DNA of 64,000 nt from Omphiscola glabra (Eukaryota; Mollusca; Gastropoda; Lymnaeidae), in the NCBI GenBank assembly GCA_964017045.1, contig OZ024810.1:13007342-13071341 (forward strand). The letters are read 5' to 3'. The notes under the pieces were generated by a model. It was not told where the DNA came from. It worked only from the letters and a program-made list of their open reading frames with translations, and searched no databases. Shown here in pieces: positions 61,986 through 64,000 of the stretch. Numbering within the stretch: position 1 is the first letter of the stretch; every line of letters begins with the position of its first letter. The translations under genes and the position numbers were made by a program.

Positions 61986-63450
61986 AAGTCAAAAATTATA
62001 ACACGCAAAAAAAACTGTCGTTTCTTGAATATAATTTTTTTACAAAATGAACGTAAAATTTTTTTAAAACCTACACTTTTATGCATAATACTAATAATAG
62101 AAAAAAAAATGTAATTAAAAAGTGTGTACACTTAACATACAGAGTGACTACATAGCAAACTCCCTAAATTTCGACATACGCAAGGTTACACCTCAAAGGC
62201 TATTCCCATAAAAAATAAATACATATTTGTTTTTTATCGTATTTTCTTTCGCAACGACAATATTCTATTTATACTGAATAATCTACTTTCTTAAAAAACA
62301 ACACACATAAATTTAAAGAAAAAAAAACAACAAATTAATTTATTGGCCACTACAAGAACATATATTTTTATTGATTATAATAAAGTGAATGTAATTCCAA
62401 GAACGTTATGAGATGTGCTATAAAAATCGAACATGATCCAATGAGATCGAATGAGTATGCTTTATCATTTTAATTAATAAGCGGAGATAGCGTTGGAATT
62501 GGTAAATAACTTTTTTTTATTGCGACATCTAACAAAAGTTAGATCTCTTCTTTAAACCCTGCTTAATCTCTAAATAAACATTGTACATTTGAATAAACTT
62601 CAGTTCATTGAGTTTTAACTGGGGGAGTGTGGGTCATGTTATTACACATCTCGCATAAAGTTGTTTTTTTGCTGACCTGGGGGTTTCTTTTTTTAATTTT
62701 GTTGCCACCTTAATGTATGAGTGTTATGAAGGGACAATCGTAAGTTTGAGATTTAGCCTCAACAGCATTTTGTGAAATTATGGGATTGTGCATTTTTAAG
62801 AAGACAGCAAAGCATCATTTGTAACAAAAGGAAATGTAAGTCAATATTATAATACTTTTATTTAATTTAATTATTTTTAATACTGTTATTTATTTTAAGA
62901 TTCTGAAATACCATACAAAATTAGTTTTAAGTCTCTTTTTTAAATGACATAGATAACAGAGCTAAATGAAAGAATATGAATATAACAATTTATAAAGAAA
63001 CCCAACATATTTCTTTCATAGAGAAGCATGTTTAAAAAAATAATTACATAACATGAATTGCTATCCCAAATATTTACCCTTAAAAGTCATCTTTTATAGT
63101 AATGTGAATGTCATTATTTAATGGGAGGAAGTTGACAACCTCAATTTCTGAATATACAGCTACACAAAAATCATTTCTTATATGAGACCAAAGACTTAAT
63201 TAATAATACTTTCAGTAAAACCTGTCAAACTTAAAAAAGTTAAAAATTAACAGATTGATCTGTCCAAAGCAAGACTTATATTGTTAGTATTTAATTTTTA
63301 ACCTGTAAGAGTAATTTTAGAGAAGGGAGGCGATTTATAAATATGAAAAATATTGAAATATTATTCTTAAGTATCAATAATTTTTTCTCTTTTTGTAAAA
63401 ATAAAGAAAATTAAATTATTAAATGTGGCAGAATGAAGTGATATATTATT
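61986..63450 (+). repeat. 1.49-kb tandem duplication, copy 2
   Basis: The diverged second copy. The frame corresponding to 60739-60978 is broken by TGA and a 1-nt shift at about 62400-62425. The 61.1-kb G tract is reduced to gggggagtg here. The end of the window (63450-64000) shows no supported feature. Confidence 0.8.
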
Positions 63451-64000
63451 ATGAAAGAAATACAGTAGAGAAGTTATATACATGATTATTATCATTAAAA
63501 GGATTTTGTTTGAAATTGAAAGATAAATTTATCATGTCTGGAATGATTATTATATTTGAATAAATATTTACAACAGATACAATGAAATAAAGATTTAAAT
63601 AGAAATAAAAGTAAAACAAAATATAAAAAATTATAAATTCAAATAGATCTAACCTTACTGAAAAATACAAATGATTTTAAACAAATTAAATGCCTTTACT
63701 TTTTAAATACTGAGATATCTTCGACAACACATTTTCAATCGGGAACAAGCTTGCTATAAAATCAGTAATATTAGGAATAATTGGTTCTGAATTTGTTTTT
63801 CTCATTAACATATCTCATGACTAACTCTACAATTATAATTTGGGTTTCCGTATAATTATTTTCTTTTGACACTTAAAACACGCTCTCAAGTGTTTCTATT
63901 TCAATCTTTTTTATTTCAGTCTTTTTTTTCAGTTTCTTTACTGTCTGTGTAATCAATTATGTTTGATATCTGATCTGTTTTTGCTTGCAATGCCTCACGA

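Overview
The window is AT-rich, repeat-laden animal nuclear DNA. The intron-split genes, GT-AG splice sites, AATAAA signals, dense minisatellites and many short DNA transposons rule out a prokaryote. An AIG1/GIMAP GTPase, SPIN-like hAT MITEs and the repeat style point to a mollusc, most likely a heterobranch (freshwater-type) snail. The species call is inference.

Three protein-coding loci stand out. (1) 17.4-25.6 kb, plus strand: a ten-exon gene assembled here from open reading frame, splice sites and phase. It has a TATA box, a signal-peptide exon, a run of short symmetric phase-1 exons and a polyA signal, and it encodes a 240-residue secreted, helix-rich glycoprotein. The protein ends in a Lys-Arg site followed by an 18-residue two-cysteine peptide with C-terminal Gly. 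I do not recognise the family. (2) 31.7-33.6 kb, plus strand: a C2H2 zinc-finger gene with nine complete fingers (the first degenerate) open, followed by a decayed array of about nine more. (3) 43.8-44.8 kb, plus strand: a single-exon AIG1/GIMAP-type GTPase with a coiled-coil tail.

Decayed coding sequence: a minus-strand frameshifted coiled-coil pseudogene (35.9-36.7 kb), an exon-like relic at 34.9 kb, plus-strand fragments at 54.1-55.7 kb, a minus-strand fragment near 56.9 kb, and non-LTR retrotransposon 3' ends at 12.7, 46.5-47.3 and 58.8-59.1 kb.

The rest is mostly mobile and tandem repeat DNA: at least nine hAT-type MITEs, several with 8-bp target duplications (four SPIN-like), a 1.35-kb TIR element, a pogo/Tigger-like element, tRNA-derived SINEs, Helitron-like ends, about a dozen minisatellites, and a 1.49-kb tandem duplication at 60.5-63.45 kb. 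Stretches not listed (for example 2.2-3.2, 6.6-8.7, 13-14.2, 39.6-41.2, 47.4-50.4 and 59.4-60.4 kb) showed me no supported gene.

The most unusual point is a 34-bp minisatellite at the intron 6/exon 7 boundary of the secreted-protein gene. It has copied the splice acceptor and the first bases of the exon seven times at exact spacing.
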